This document shows, piece after piece, positions 29,936 to 38,690 of a stretch of DNA of 64,000 nucleotides (the stretch's first letter is position 1; each line of letters begins with the position of its first letter). This stretch comes from Rickettsia hoogstraalii (GTDB lineage Bacteria; Pseudomonadota; Alphaproteobacteria; Rickettsiales; Rickettsiaceae): NCBI RefSeq assembly GCF_000825685.1, contig NZ_CCXM01000001.1:1325828-1389827 (forward strand), written 5' to 3'. The notes under the pieces were generated by a model. It did no database searches and was not told the origin of the DNA. It worked only from the letters and a program-made list of their open reading frames with translations. The translations under genes were made by a program, and so were the position numbers.

Positions 29936-31924
29936 ATGAAAATCACAATAAAATTATTAACTTCTATATTTTTGTTAGCTTTGAACTGGATCCCGTGGTC
30001 AAGCCACGGGATGACAACTGGGGTAAATTCTGATTCTGTAGATAATGTTAAGCAAGTTTTTACCTATATTGATCAAAAAAATTGGTCACAAGCTGAAGAT
30101 TTAGCTCTAGAGGTAAATAGTAAAGTTTTAACAAAAATTGTACTTTCTCAGAAATATTTAGATAATAAATATTCAGATAATAGTTTTGAACATGTAATAA
30201 GATTTTTACGCAATAACCCGGATTGGCCTCAAAATAAGCTGCTTGAAGAAAGAGCGGAAGAATATCTAGATAATAATACAAATAAAAAAGTAATTTTTGA
30301 TTGGTTTAGTAAACATCCTCCTATTACAGGCAAAGGTTATAAATTTTATGCGGCAGCTGCAAGTAGTTTAATCAAAGAGCAGAAGATATTACTACCTATT
30401 ATTAAGGAAGCTTGGGTATATGCCAATTTCACTCCTGAAGAAGAAAATGCATATTACAATAAGTGGCATAAATATTTAACGGCAAATGATCATTTAGAGC
30501 GAATAGAAGAGCATTTATGGAAAAATGACGTTAGGTCCGCTGAGCAATCCCTAAAATACGTTGATCAAGGTTATCGTAATTCTTTTAAAGCGCAAATTGC
30601 GATTATAGGTAAATCGCCAAATGCTGAAAAGCTTTTTAAAAGTGTTCCTGAAAAATACTATAGTTCCGGTTTATTATATCGTTATTTAGATTTTAAAAAA
30701 ATGCAAAAGCCGACAAAGGAAGTTATTACTTTGTTTAAGAAAGCTAAAAATAACCGTAAACATTTTGCTAAATGGTGTCGTATTCAATCCTATTATGCTC
30801 GTGAATTCATCGATTACAAAGATTTTGCTAATAGTTATAGAATGGCAACGCTTCCTTTTGCTACTTGTCCTGAAACTATAAGGGAGCAGGAGTGGCTTGC
30901 AGGTTGGCTTTCTTTAAGCTTTTTAAAAAAGCCTGATCAAGCATTAGTACATTTTAATAAGTTTATCAAAGTTGTTAAAACCTCAATTAGTTTGGCACGT
31001 GGATTTTATTGGCTCGGTCGTACTTATGAAGCAAAAGGCGATAAGCAAACGGCTAGAAAATTTTACGAGCAGGCAGCCAAATATTCTTTTACCTTTTATG
31101 GGCAGGTAGCAAATATTGAATTAAATAGGACAAAATTAGTTTTACCTCCTATTCCCGTAATAACTTCTGAAGAAAAGAAAAATATCGAAAATAAAGAGAT
31201 TATCAAAGCAATAAGGTTACTGGTTAAATATAACAAAAACCACTTAGCTATGATATATTCTAAAGAAGCAATTAAAAATACTAAAAATCCTGCAGAAATT
31301 CAAATAATTGCGAATATTATTAAAGCAAATAATAATACTAATCATATGGTTGAGGTGGCAAAAATTGCTGCCCAAAATAACGCTTTTATTCCGGATTGTG
31401 CTTTTCCAACGCCTTATAATCTAGGAGGTTTGCCTATCCCACCTCATTTAACTTATGGAATAATTAGACAAGAATCGGTCTTTGACCATAGGGCCGTGAG
31501 TTATGCAAATGCCATGGGGCTGATGCAGCTTATTAAGGGTACTGCTTGTGATACCGCAAAATCTATAAATATGAAATGTAATGTAGCAGATTTAACTAGG
31601 AATCCGGTATATAATATTAAACTTGGTTCGCATCATTTCAAAAAATTATTAGATGATCATAAAGGTTCTTATATTCTATCCATTGCTTCTTATAATGCCG
31701 GAAGTCATAACGTAGTAAAATGGATAGATAGGTTTGGTGATCCAAGGGATATAAAAGATACAAGAAAAGTTATTGACTGGATAGAACTTATACCTTATCG
31801 AGAAACAAGAGATTACGTTCAAAGAGTACTTGAAAATGTTCAGATTTATAGGGTAATCTTAAATAAGAATAGTAACTTGTACTTTAAGCGTGACTTACAT
31901 GCTTGTGATATAGTAAAAAGTTAA
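29936..31924 (+). CDS. slt: Soluble lytic murein transglycosylase
   Basis: A 662-residue periplasmic enzyme that cuts glycan strands to 1,6-anhydro-muropeptides, the substrates of AmpG. The signal peptide is at about 1-15. A long alpha-helical superhelical region (about 40-480) is followed by the catalytic SLT domain (about 500-640): Glu in YGIIRQESVFDHRA, then SYANAMGLMQLIKGT and SIASYNAGSHNVVKWI. Just after the signal peptide, NWIPWSSHGMTT is encoded by a repeat remnant (29984-30016), so the mature N-terminus has been changed. Length is normal for Slt70 relatives. Confidence 0.94.
   Translation: MKITIKLLTSIFLLALNWIPWSSHGMTTGVNSDSVDNVKQVFTYIDQKNWSQAEDLALEVNSKVLTKIVLSQKYLDNKYSDNSFEHVIRFLRNNPDWPQNKLLEERAEEYLDNNTNKKVIFDWFSKHPPITGKGYKFYAAAASSLIKEQKILLPIIKEAWVYANFTPEEENAYYNKWHKYLTANDHLERIEEHLWKNDVRSAEQSLKYVDQGYRNSFKAQIAIIGKSPNAEKLFKSVPEKYYSSGLLYRYLDFKKMQKPTKEVITLFKKAKNNRKHFAKWCRIQSYYAREFIDYKDFANSYRMATLPFATCPETIREQEWLAGWLSLSFLKKPDQALVHFNKFIKVVKTSISLARGFYWLGRTYEAKGDKQTARKFYEQAAKYSFTFYGQVANIELNRTKLVLPPIPVITSEEKKNIENKEIIKAIRLLVKYNKNHLAMIYSKEAIKNTKNPAEIQIIANIIKANNNTNHMVEVAKIAAQNNAFIPDCAFPTPYNLGGLPIPPHLTYGIIRQESVFDHRAVSYANAMGLMQLIKGTACDTAKSINMKCNVADLTRNPVYNIKLGSHHFKKLLDDHKGSYILSIASYNAGSHNVVKWIDRFGDPRDIKDTRKVIDWIELIPYRETRDYVQRVLENVQIYRVILNKNSNLYFKRDLHACDIVKS
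29984..30016. repeat. Repeat remnant inside the slt signal-peptide region
   Basis: AACTGGATCCCGTGGTC... with CCACGGGATGACA matches the CCGTGG/CCACGG element found in the composite repeats at 2860-2890 and 51745-51780. In frame. Confidence 0.7.
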
Positions 31925-31943
31925 TTTTTATTAGTGTTTTATT

Positions 31944-31971
31944 TTGACATATAGTAATATATAAGTATGAT
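31944..31971 (+). promoter_or_regulatory. Sigma-70-like promoter upstream of the unknown gene at 32032
   Basis: Consensus TTGACA (31944-31949) and TATGAT (31966-31971) are separated by 16 bases. Transcription would start near 31978, giving a leader of about 54 bases that contains the whole tandem repeat with its two minimal reading frames. Confidence 0.65.
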
Positions 31972-31987
31972 ATAGAAACTAATTAAC

Positions 31988-32031
31988 AATATGAATTAAG
32001 GAGGAGAGTAATATGAATTAAGGAGGAGAGT
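31988..32031 (+). repeat. 22-bp tandem leader repeat with two start-stop mini-frames and two Shine-Dalgarno sites
   Basis: The 22-base unit is AAT, ATGAATTAA, GGAGGAGAGT and occurs twice without a gap (31988-32009, 32010-32031). Each copy holds ATG-AAT-TAA (31991 and 32013), whose stop runs into AAGGAGGAG. The first strong ribosome-binding site serves the second mini-frame; the second serves the real ATG at 32032. Confidence 0.9.
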
Positions 32032-33012
32032 ATGAAAAAATTAGAGCAACACTTTAAGAAACAGCGTAATGATACCGATACTCAAATAAAGAAATATAAA
32101 AAAGATCTTGATGTAATCGGCATTAGATATGGCCATAAATCTGCACATGTTGAAGTTCCAAATCATGCTACCGGCGGGTTTGAATATTTTAAATGGGATT
32201 GGATGACAAGCACTACGAGTAGTCATTCAGAAATAGTACAAATATTTAAGAAAATAGTAAGAACTTTAAAAGAAGCTAAAAATAACCCAGCCCAGTATGA
32301 AAACTTAGTATCTAACTTGGATGCTAGTACCAAAAATGCACTTGATGTTAATATTAAGAAGCATAATATTACTGTACCGACACAAGACACTAATAAGGTA
32401 ATATCAGAAATATTATCAGGAATGCAAACATGGCTAGATACAAAAAGTCATATCCCTATGGACCTTAAACAAAAATTCTTAGAGTTAGGTTCTAATAATT
32501 TAGAAGAGTTTATAGAAAGTGCTTTTAATAAATTTAACAATAAGTGGATAGTTAAAGAATTTATTGATAATGCTTTTGTACCACCTAGAGAGGAAAGTAA
32601 CAAATATCTAGCTGATAGTGGTTGTGATTCAGCTGAGCAGCTATGGACTAAAATGGAAAATCTTAGAATAAGCGATGATTCAAATAAAGCTACAACCTCT
32701 CAGGCTTCATCAGAGAGTATAAATTCTAGTGACTTTAAAGGTAACACGTCAGATGAAGATTCTGATGATGATATAGAGGTTATATCACAATTACTAGAAT
32801 CTAAAGTAACGCTTAATAATGGTGCTGAATTTGGAGTTAAGTCTATTCTGAAATGTCTATCTGATAAAGGTTTTATGGATATGATTTTAAAAGAAGGGCC
32901 ATATAATACTCGTGAACCGCTAGAAAAAGAAATAGCATTACAGCTTGTATATAATAATATACAGATAATATACAGGAAGGTCGTGTCGATAAATCAAGCA
33001 CTGTTAATGTAA
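32032..33012 (+). CDS. Hypothetical protein, 3' end altered by frameshift
   Basis: 326 residues with no signal peptide or membrane helix. It is Lys/Asn/Ser-rich with an acidic low-complexity stretch (SDEDSDDDIEVI, near 240-255). I do not recognise the family. Its ribosome-binding site is unusually strong (AAGGAGGAG, seven bases before ATG). The last residues (QIIYRKVVSINQALLM) look like an out-of-frame tail: in another frame the DNA reads DNIQEGRVDKSSTVNVINSF and further, so the protein was probably longer. The unusual leader may control its expression. Confidence 0.65.
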   Translation: MKKLEQHFKKQRNDTDTQIKKYKKDLDVIGIRYGHKSAHVEVPNHATGGFEYFKWDWMTSTTSSHSEIVQIFKKIVRTLKEAKNNPAQYENLVSNLDASTKNALDVNIKKHNITVPTQDTNKVISEILSGMQTWLDTKSHIPMDLKQKFLELGSNNLEEFIESAFNKFNNKWIVKEFIDNAFVPPREESNKYLADSGCDSAEQLWTKMENLRISDDSNKATTSQASSESINSSDFKGNTSDEDSDDDIEVISQLLESKVTLNNGAEFGVKSILKCLSDKGFMDMILKEGPYNTREPLEKEIALQLVYNNIQIIYRKVVSINQALLM

Positions 33013-33134
33013 TTAACTCTTTTGGTAATGCATCAACCTTATTAGGTTGGTTTGTAGAATATAGTGACCTTACTATTTAAGAAATAAAAGTTAAAGAAGT
33101 GGAGCTTACCGGCGGTGCTTCTTATTTAGAATAG
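33013..33134 (+). pseudogene. Detached 3' remnant of the gene at 32032
   Basis: In the frame shifted from the upstream gene (shift near 32955-32970) the sequence reads TVNVINSFGNASTLLGWFVE then YSDLTI, a stop (TAA 33078-33080), and in the same frame EIKVKEVELTGGASYLE to TAG about 33132-33134. One frameshift and one stop codon thus separate this from the current protein. Function is unknown. Confidence 0.5.
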
Positions 33135-33158
33135 TTTCTTAAGGTTACTCTATTTCCT

Positions 33159-34265
33159 ATGTCGTTCCTGTTTCTTATGTCATTCCCGCGTAAGCGGGAA
33201 TCCAGTAAAACCTATAAAAACATGTTTTTTATAAATTTATTTTATCGAGTATTTACTATTATTAGATTATTTTTTCTGGATTCCCGCTTTTGCGGGAATG
33301 ACACAAGAAAATACAAGAATAACATAATTATTTTCTTTCTAATACTATCCTTCTCAATCCCTGCTTTTTCTGCTGCTACTAACCTAAAAAATATCCCTAT
33401 TACTGTTGTTGCTCCGGCAACAGGTGCTGATAATAAGACTTTATCGGATTTAAAAAATATTAATGGATTAAATTTACAAATTCCTTCTAAATGTTTTGCT
33501 AAAGGTAAGCTACCCTTTCTTGCAAGTAGCGATGAAGTAAGATTTAATTGCCTGCGGGATGCATTATTTGATGAGTCTGATAATGTAGTATGGAGTTTAC
33601 GAGGTGGTTATGGCTCTGCTAGAATAATTCCAGGTTTACTAAAGCTATCAAAACCAAATAAAGAGAAATTCTTTATAGGATATAGCGATATAACGGCTTT
33701 ACATCTTTTTCTATCACAAGAATGGGGATGGAAAACTATTCACGGCAGTAATATAGCTGATTTATTAAAACCTGATAAAGAACAAAGTAATTTTACCAAG
33801 CTTGCTGAAATATTAAAAGGTAAGGTAAAGCAGGTTACTATAGATAATTTGAGTCCGCTTAACGATATAGTAAAATCAAGTGATCTTGTTAACGGTAAAC
33901 TAACAGGCGGTAACTTAACTATGGTGCAGACTAGTATAGGAACGAGTTGGCAAATAAAGACTAAAGGCAAAATTCTTTTTTTAGAAGATGTGAATGTAGC
34001 TCCTTTTAGATTAGATCGTGAGCTTTTACACTTAAAGCAAGCAGGGTTACTTGAGGATGTTAAGGCTATAATATTTGGTTCATTTGGTAAAGATCTTGAC
34101 GCCACAATGTTAGTGCTTCGTAATTTTGCAGATAATTTAAATATTCCGGTATTTAAAACAAATAGATTCGGTCATGAAAAAATTAATGATCCGATTATTT
34201 ATAATACAGATAGTAAGATTATCATGGGGAAGAATAAAGGATTTAAGTTAGTGATGGGGTTGTAA
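33159..34265 (+). CDS. ldcA: LD-carboxypeptidase (S66, LdcA-like) with repeat-derived N-terminus
   Basis: Cleaves the L,D bond of tetrapeptides released from peptidoglycan (peptidase S66). The domain starts at ITVVAPATGAD. It shows WSLRGGYGSARIIPGL and the nucleophile Ser in FIGYSDITALHLFL (near residue 170), the catalytic Glu in ILFLEDVNVAPFRLDR and His in NRFGHEKIN. A signal peptide (IIIFFLILSFSIPAFSA) lies at about 54-70, behind about 50 residues ([20 protein letters not shown]...) translated from a family B repeat (33179-33302). The native start is gone; either the long form is made or a rare start inside NDTRKYKNNIII is used. Confidence 0.88.
   Translation: MSFLFLMSFPRKRESSKTYKNMFFINLFYRVFTIIRLFFLDSRFCGNDTRKYKNNIIIFFLILSFSIPAFSAATNLKNIPITVVAPATGADNKTLSDLKNINGLNLQIPSKCFAKGKLPFLASSDEVRFNCLRDALFDESDNVVWSLRGGYGSARIIPGLLKLSKPNKEKFFIGYSDITALHLFLSQEWGWKTIHGSNIADLLKPDKEQSNFTKLAEILKGKVKQVTIDNLSPLNDIVKSSDLVNGKLTGGNLTMVQTSIGTSWQIKTKGKILFLEDVNVAPFRLDRELLHLKQAGLLEDVKAIIFGSFGKDLDATMLVLRNFADNLNIPVFKTNRFGHEKINDPIIYNTDSKIIMGKNKGFKLVMGL
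33179..33302. repeat. GTCATTCCCGC palindromic element (family B) at the ldcA 5' end
   Basis: GTCATTCCCGCGTAAGCGGG... and CTGGATTCCCGCTTTTGCGG... ending GAATGAC enclose an AT-rich core. The element is open in the ldcA frame. Confidence 0.85.
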
Positions 34266-34290
34266 GATTCATTGTTAGCAGTACCTAATC

Positions 34291-34383
34291 CGTCATTGCG
34301 AGCGACCGTAGGGAGCGTGGCAATCTCAGGACTTTGACACGAGATTGCTTCGTCAATTGCTATGCAATTTCCTCGCAATGACG
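34291..34383. repeat. CGTCATTGCGAG palindromic element
   Basis: A 93-base copy between the converging ldcA and addB genes, with intact ends. Confidence 0.85.
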
Positions 34384-34393
34384 GCTGTTATAA

Positions 34394-37021
34394 TTAACTC
34401 TGCCTAATCAAATGCAAATAATCATTATATTTTGATAAATTCAAATCATAAGAAAAAGACTTATTTGTAACGTAATATTCAAGTAATTTTACTAATCCTG
34501 CTTTATGTTTATTTAAAGTCTCGATGCTTAAAGCTATTTCTGTTGTTTGCACATAAGGTTCGGTACTGGTTATTTTTACATAGGCAATGGTGATTGGATT
34601 CCCGCTTTCGCGGGAATGACATAAAAGAGGCTGGGAATGACATTCCAGGAATCCGTTTTCTAGCAACATTAAACTTTCTATAATAAGTTGCGGAGAGAGT
34701 CCTAGTTCTATTTCCTTTTTAGTTGGGATAGTACCGGTTTTATAATCCAGTATAGTTATATTATTTGATTTACTTATTTCAATTCGGTCAGCTATACCGA
34801 TTATTTTTATATCTTGACCTGCAATATTTAGTCGTAATTCCCCTTTAGTTTCAAAATAGATTTCTTTGCAGTTTTTTCGGCGTTCTATATCAAATAAAAT
34901 AAAAGCTTTGCTGAAAGCCGTGAGTTTTATTTGCCAAGTTTTTTTTGTGTAGCTTGGTAAAATAGTGCCATATAAAATATGATTACCGATATTTATTAAA
35001 GCATTTTGTTTATCAAGCAAATTTAAATTAATAAATTGTTTGTCGTAATTTTTAGAATATTCCTCTAAAACTTTATGAATAAAATTACCAAAATCCGATA
35101 TTTTAGGCTCTTCCCATATATTATCTTTTTTACGTAGTCCAAGGATTTTCTTAGCATAAAAACCGTATGGATTTCTTATTAATGTTTCTATGTCGGTTAC
35201 TGATAAAATGCTTGGGAAAGAGTGGCTATGTGCTGTGGACTCGTCCCCTATGTCATCTTTCCTTATGTCATTCCCGCGTAGGCGGGAATCCATGTCTAGG
35301 TGGATTCCTGCTTCCGTAGGAATGACATAATAGGGGGCAGGAATGACATCCTGTAATTTCAAAAATAAATTACTCGGCACTGACAACTTACCATCATATT
35401 TTTTAGCGTTTAGTATAATTACTTGTTTATTTTGTAGAAATAAATTGAAGTAATCTGAATATAGAGTAGGGGCGATTTCCTCGTAATCTATATTTAGTAT
35501 CTGCAAGGCTTTCTTGCTAAGCCATGGGTGAGCTTTAGTGGTAGGTGTCCAGTTTTCACTATTAAAATGCGGTAATATAATTAAGTCGAATGCACATAAT
35601 GCTAGATCTTCAGGTCGTCCTATAATAATACTAGCAGAGTCGGTATTTTTATAATATTTGATATTAGAGAGTAAAAAAGAAAAAATTTTAGGAAAATCCT
35701 TTTTATCCGTTGAATTTATATATTTGCTATATGCAGTTAAATTTGTTAAAAACTCAAATAGTTCTGCTCCTCCTTCTTTTTCCCAAATAGTAGGCAAAAG
35801 TTTTTCAGCTATTTCTTTAGTTAAGATCAGTATATCTAGTATATTATGCGGGTTATCGGTAAATAAAATATCTATTAAGTTATGGCAATATTCTTTTGTA
35901 TCCTCGTTATCAAATTGTAATTGCAATAAATATTTAGGCGAGGATGTAAAACGGTTTTTATTAGATAGCATTAACTCTAACTTCTGCACAGCGTCATTCA
36001 CAAAGCTTGATACAAGCGAATTTTTTGAATCAAGCCTTTGCTCACGTACTATTGTACGCTCCGCAGGCTTGCTCTTAAATTCATCTTGTCTGAAGCTTCG
36101 TGAATTTAGCTGTTCTATAGGACGATTAATTAAAGGATTTTTAAGTAATAAAAATAGGAGTTTTAAATCAAAATTATTACATAATATTTTAATAATGGAA
36201 GTTAGTAATTCACCTATATTAGTAAGCCTTAAGTCATTACCTAGTAGATCTTCGTATCTGTCTAAAAAATTGCAATATACTCTTTTAAGTTTATTATTAT
36301 TTGTAATGATTGCTATTCGTTTATCTTTATTACGGCTACATATATAAGCTATTTGTTTAGCCTCTTCATAAATGTCATTAGGTTCATAATAAGATATACC
36401 ATCGCTAATCTGCTTGGAGGCTGGATTATAGTGAATTATGTAATTCTTTAATTCTTCTTCAAATCTTTTTAAAAAAACATTAGGCTTGAACATTCTGGCG
36501 AGTATTATTTGCTTATTCCTATTCTTTATTCTTATTATTTCTTCTTGTAATAGCTTCAATTTATAAGCTGCTTTAGTTTGTTTTTGAGTAAACGATATTT
36601 CTTCTTGCCATCTTAAAAAGCAATATTCTAGAAATTTATAAATCTTTTGCCAATAGTTAGAATTGTTATAGACTTCAATTAATTTTATATCGATATTATT
36701 GATTATAAGATCATTAAACAATTTTCTTAGAATTTCTGCAGCTTTTAATGATTCATTTTTATTAAATTGTAAGTCTTTATATTCTGTAATTATTTTTGAT
36801 ATAATAAAAAGTTCTTCTATTTTAGATATATAATCCGAATCGGTTTTTTTTGAAATAAGAGAATTAAAAGGAATAATGATAGGTAACTTAATTTTATATT
36901 TATCGGCCAAAATTTTCTTTAATTCTAGGCATGAGAAATTATTAGGCAATATTATTTGAACTTCTGTACCTTTCTCTAATTTATCAATGATATACTCAGC
37001 AAATATCTCTAAATAAGCCAT
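34394..37021 (-). CDS. addB: AddB/RecB-like exonuclease with three in-frame repeats
   Basis: 875 residues resembling the AddB subunit of double-strand-break repair nucleases. A PD-(D/E)XK nuclease domain lies at the C-terminus ([48 protein letters not shown]), with the nuclease Asp and Lys in ILDYKTG. The N-terminal helicase-like part has no evident Walker A, as is common for AddB. Three foreign stretches are in frame: [20 protein letters not shown]... (about nt 35995-36108), [20 protein letters not shown]... (35267-35350) and [20 protein letters not shown] (about 34590-34643). The last two are family B elements. Whether the protein still works is uncertain, but the frame is open throughout. 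Confidence 0.82.
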   Translation of the reverse strand: MAYLEIFAEYIIDKLEKGTEVQIILPNNFSCLELKKILADKYKIKLPIIIPFNSLISKKTDSDYISKIEELFIISKIITEYKDLQFNKNESLKAAEILRKLFNDLIINNIDIKLIEVYNNSNYWQKIYKFLEYCFLRWQEEISFTQKQTKAAYKLKLLQEEIIRIKNRNKQIILARMFKPNVFLKRFEEELKNYIIHYNPASKQISDGISYYEPNDIYEEAKQIAYICSRNKDKRIAIITNNNKLKRVYCNFLDRYEDLLGNDLRLTNIGELLTSIIKILCNNFDLKLLFLLLKNPLINRPIEQLNSRSFRQDEFKSKPAERTIVREQRLDSKNSLVSSFVNDAVQKLELMLSNKNRFTSSPKYLLQLQFDNEDTKEYCHNLIDILFTDNPHNILDILILTKEIAEKLLPTIWEKEGGAELFEFLTNLTAYSKYINSTDKKDFPKIFSFLLSNIKYYKNTDSASIIIGRPEDLALCAFDLIILPHFNSENWTPTTKAHPWLSKKALQILNIDYEEIAPTLYSDYFNLFLQNKQVIILNAKKYDGKLSVPSNLFLKLQDVIPAPYYVIPTEAGIHLDMDSRLRGNDIRKDDIGDESTAHSHSFPSILSVTDIETLIRNPYGFYAKKILGLRKKDNIWEEPKISDFGNFIHKVLEEYSKNYDKQFINLNLLDKQNALINIGNHILYGTILPSYTKKTWQIKLTAFSKAFILFDIERRKNCKEIYFETKGELRLNIAGQDIKIIGIADRIEISKSNNITILDYKTGTIPTKKEIELGLSPQLIIESLMLLENGFLECHSQPLLCHSRESGNPITIAYVKITSTEPYVQTTEIALSIETLNKHKAGLVKLLEYYVTNKSFSYDLNLSKYNDYLHLIRQS
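34598..34643. repeat. Family B half-element in addB
   Basis: GATTCCCGCTTTCGCGGGAATGACA followed by GGGAATGACATTCC, translated on the complement as [16 protein letters not shown] within the C-terminal nuclease domain. Confidence 0.7.
35267..35326. repeat. Family B element in addB
   Basis: GTCATTCCCGCGTAGGCGGG... pairs with ...TGCTTCCGTAGGAATGAC. A 60-base short form, 20 codons, between the helicase-like part and the nuclease domain. Confidence 0.8.
35995..36108 (-). repeat. SFRQDEF-type palindromic element in addB
   Basis: On the complement it encodes [20 protein letters not shown] then [17 protein letters not shown]. The same peptide appears in murD (47641-47757). The ends CAAAGCTTGATACAAGCGAA and TTCATCTTGTCTGAAGCTT form imperfect inverted arms. 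Confidence 0.82.
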
Positions 37022-37103
37022 AAATATTTATTTTATGCTTAGTATAACACATTTGTAAAATGAAACAAATATTGTTAAAAATCATAATTCATGATAATAA
37101 CCC

Positions 37104-37131
37104 TTGATTATTAATTTTTATTAACTATTGT
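37104..37131 (+). promoter_or_regulatory. Possible promoter of the unknown genes at 37168
   Basis: TTGATT (37104-37109) and TATTGT (37126-37131) with a 16-base spacer, 36 bases before ATG 37168. The -10 is weak. Confidence 0.35.
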
Positions 37132-37167
37132 GCATAAATCATTAACTAAAATTAAGGAATATATAAT

Positions 37168-37932
37168 ATGCCTAATATAACATATATATTAGAGACACAA
37201 GAGAAAGGTAAACATTTAGTTTTAAATAAAGAAATCTTATCTAAGCTATCTAAAGGTAAAATTAAAGGTTTGGCAGCTAAAATTTTTAATAATGATTTAT
37301 ATTGGAAACCTAATGATTCTAATACTGTTATTTTAGATGGGGATATGTATATAGCAATTACCGAATTATTATATATAGCTAGTGGAATTAATTTAAATAA
37401 GTTCAAGGGTTTTATTAATTCTCTAATATCCTTAAAGGACATACATCCTACTTCACCTATTCCTTACGGTGCTGCAATGTTAGAATCTGCTAAAGAAAAA
37501 ATATTACAAACTATTAATGTTAGTAATATATTATCTGTTTTAGTATATAATCCATCGGAATTATTAAATTCTAAATATGAAAAATATATAGTAGATGTAA
37601 AAGATTTAGCATTAAAAAGATTTTGCTTTTTAGTAGCAAATAATGAAAAGTTTGAAATATCTGAAGATTTAGAAGCAGAACTTTTATTATCGGAAACAAA
37701 TAATGAAAAGCTTGAAATATCTAAAGACTCAGAAGCAGCAACTTTGTTATTAGAAGCAGAAGGTTTATTAAAGGTTATTAGTTTTAATAATAGCAATGAT
37801 GATATTTACGATAATTTTAAAAAATATTTGATAAAAGAATGTGAAACTTATGAAAATTTTAAGAAAATATTAGATGCTTTTAGTGATAAAATAGCTAGAA
37901 TAATTCAATTTAAAGATGGAATTAGTGTCTAA
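37168..37932 (+). CDS. Hypothetical protein with internal tandem repeat
   Basis: 254 residues, Lys/Glu/Asn/Leu-rich, soluble, with AAGGAA ribosome-binding sequence at 37154. The family is not recognised. A duplicated unit of about 21 residues is visible: NNEKFEISEDLEAELLLSE, then NNEKLEISKDSEAATLLLE (about residues 157-196), with clear DNA-level duplication. The C-terminus overlaps the next gene by 17 bases in a different frame, and the two proteins are similar in composition, so they may be halves of one frameshifted gene of about 495 codons. Confidence 0.65.
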   Translation: MPNITYILETQEKGKHLVLNKEILSKLSKGKIKGLAAKIFNNDLYWKPNDSNTVILDGDMYIAITELLYIASGINLNKFKGFINSLISLKDIHPTSPIPYGAAMLESAKEKILQTINVSNILSVLVYNPSELLNSKYEKYIVDVKDLALKRFCFLVANNEKFEISEDLEAELLLSETNNEKLEISKDSEAATLLLEAEGLLKVISFNNSNDDIYDNFKKYLIKECETYENFKKILDAFSDKIARIIQFKDGISV

Positions 37933-38650
37933 GCTTTTAGATTGGGGAAAAAATTTTGAAGATAATGTAGATATATTAACTAACGAAATTGAAAAATTAT
38001 TAAATCCAAGCCTTAAAGATGTTTTACCTAAAAGTGTTTTTCTAAGTTTAACTAGTGACAACAAAGAAGAAAAAATTAATGAAAATGATAAGAAATTACT
38101 AGAGAATAATTTAAAATTCTTTACTGCTTCAAGTCTATTTCAAGTTCCTGAATATGATAAATTAAATCAAGAAATATTTGAAAATTCTATTGCGTATTAT
38201 AAAAATAACCAAGATGCTCTAGTACCGAATTTAGTATTGTTAAAAACTGCAAATGATGAAGTAAAGTTTTCTAAAATAAAAGATATTTTAAATAATCATT
38301 ATATAAAAGCTAAATCAACAGTGGGAGCTTGTTTGAATGTCATTTTAGATGGGCAGAAATATTTAAAAAGTTTAGAAATAGCAGATTTAGATATAACATT
38401 AGACAAGCAAAATTTAGTAGATAAATTACCTCTATTAACAGATAAAATAAAAGAAAGCTTACATAGTTCTGAGGTAGAAAATGTTAAAAATATTACTTTA
38501 TTATGTAAGGAGGTAAAAGATTTTTTAAATATTTCTCCTATTGCTTCTGTATTTGAAGAATATGATAATAACTATCAAGCACTTGAATCCGAGGTAAGTA
38601 ATACTGAAAAAGTTTTAGGCGAGATAGGTATAGAATGGAGTTTTAGTTAA
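37916..38650 (+). CDS. Hypothetical protein, possibly second half of the upstream gene
   Basis: 244 residues from ATG 37916, acidic/Lys-rich, probably helical, no signal peptide, no recognised domain. The start lies inside the last codons of the gene before it (17-base overlap) with no clear ribosome-binding site of its own. That fits either translational coupling or a single ancestral gene split by a one-base shift near 37915-37930. A hairpin (38655-38690) follows the stop. Confidence 0.6.
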   Translation: MELVSKLLDWGKNFEDNVDILTNEIEKLLNPSLKDVLPKSVFLSLTSDNKEEKINENDKKLLENNLKFFTASSLFQVPEYDKLNQEIFENSIAYYKNNQDALVPNLVLLKTANDEVKFSKIKDILNNHYIKAKSTVGACLNVILDGQKYLKSLEIADLDITLDKQNLVDKLPLLTDKIKESLHSSEVENVKNITLLCKEVKDFLNISPIASVFEEYDNNYQALESEVSNTEKVLGEIGIEWSFS

Positions 38651-38654
38651 TATT

Positions 38655-38690
38655 GTAAAAGCTAGTATGCTTTTATGTACTAACTTTTAC
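38655..38690. terminator. Hairpin between converging genes
   Basis: GTAAAAGCTAGTA (38655-38667) pairs with TACTAACTTTTAC (38678-38690) with one wobble and a 10-base loop. It lies between the stop of the unknown gene and the 3' end of the puuD-like gene, which it overlaps. The T-run after it is poor, so termination is only likely. Confidence 0.45.

Noticed and set aside
35658..36347. 229-codon plus-strand frame opposite addB
   Set aside because: It is antisense to a recognisable AddB-like protein; its translation is Ser/Leu/Lys-rich without a motif.
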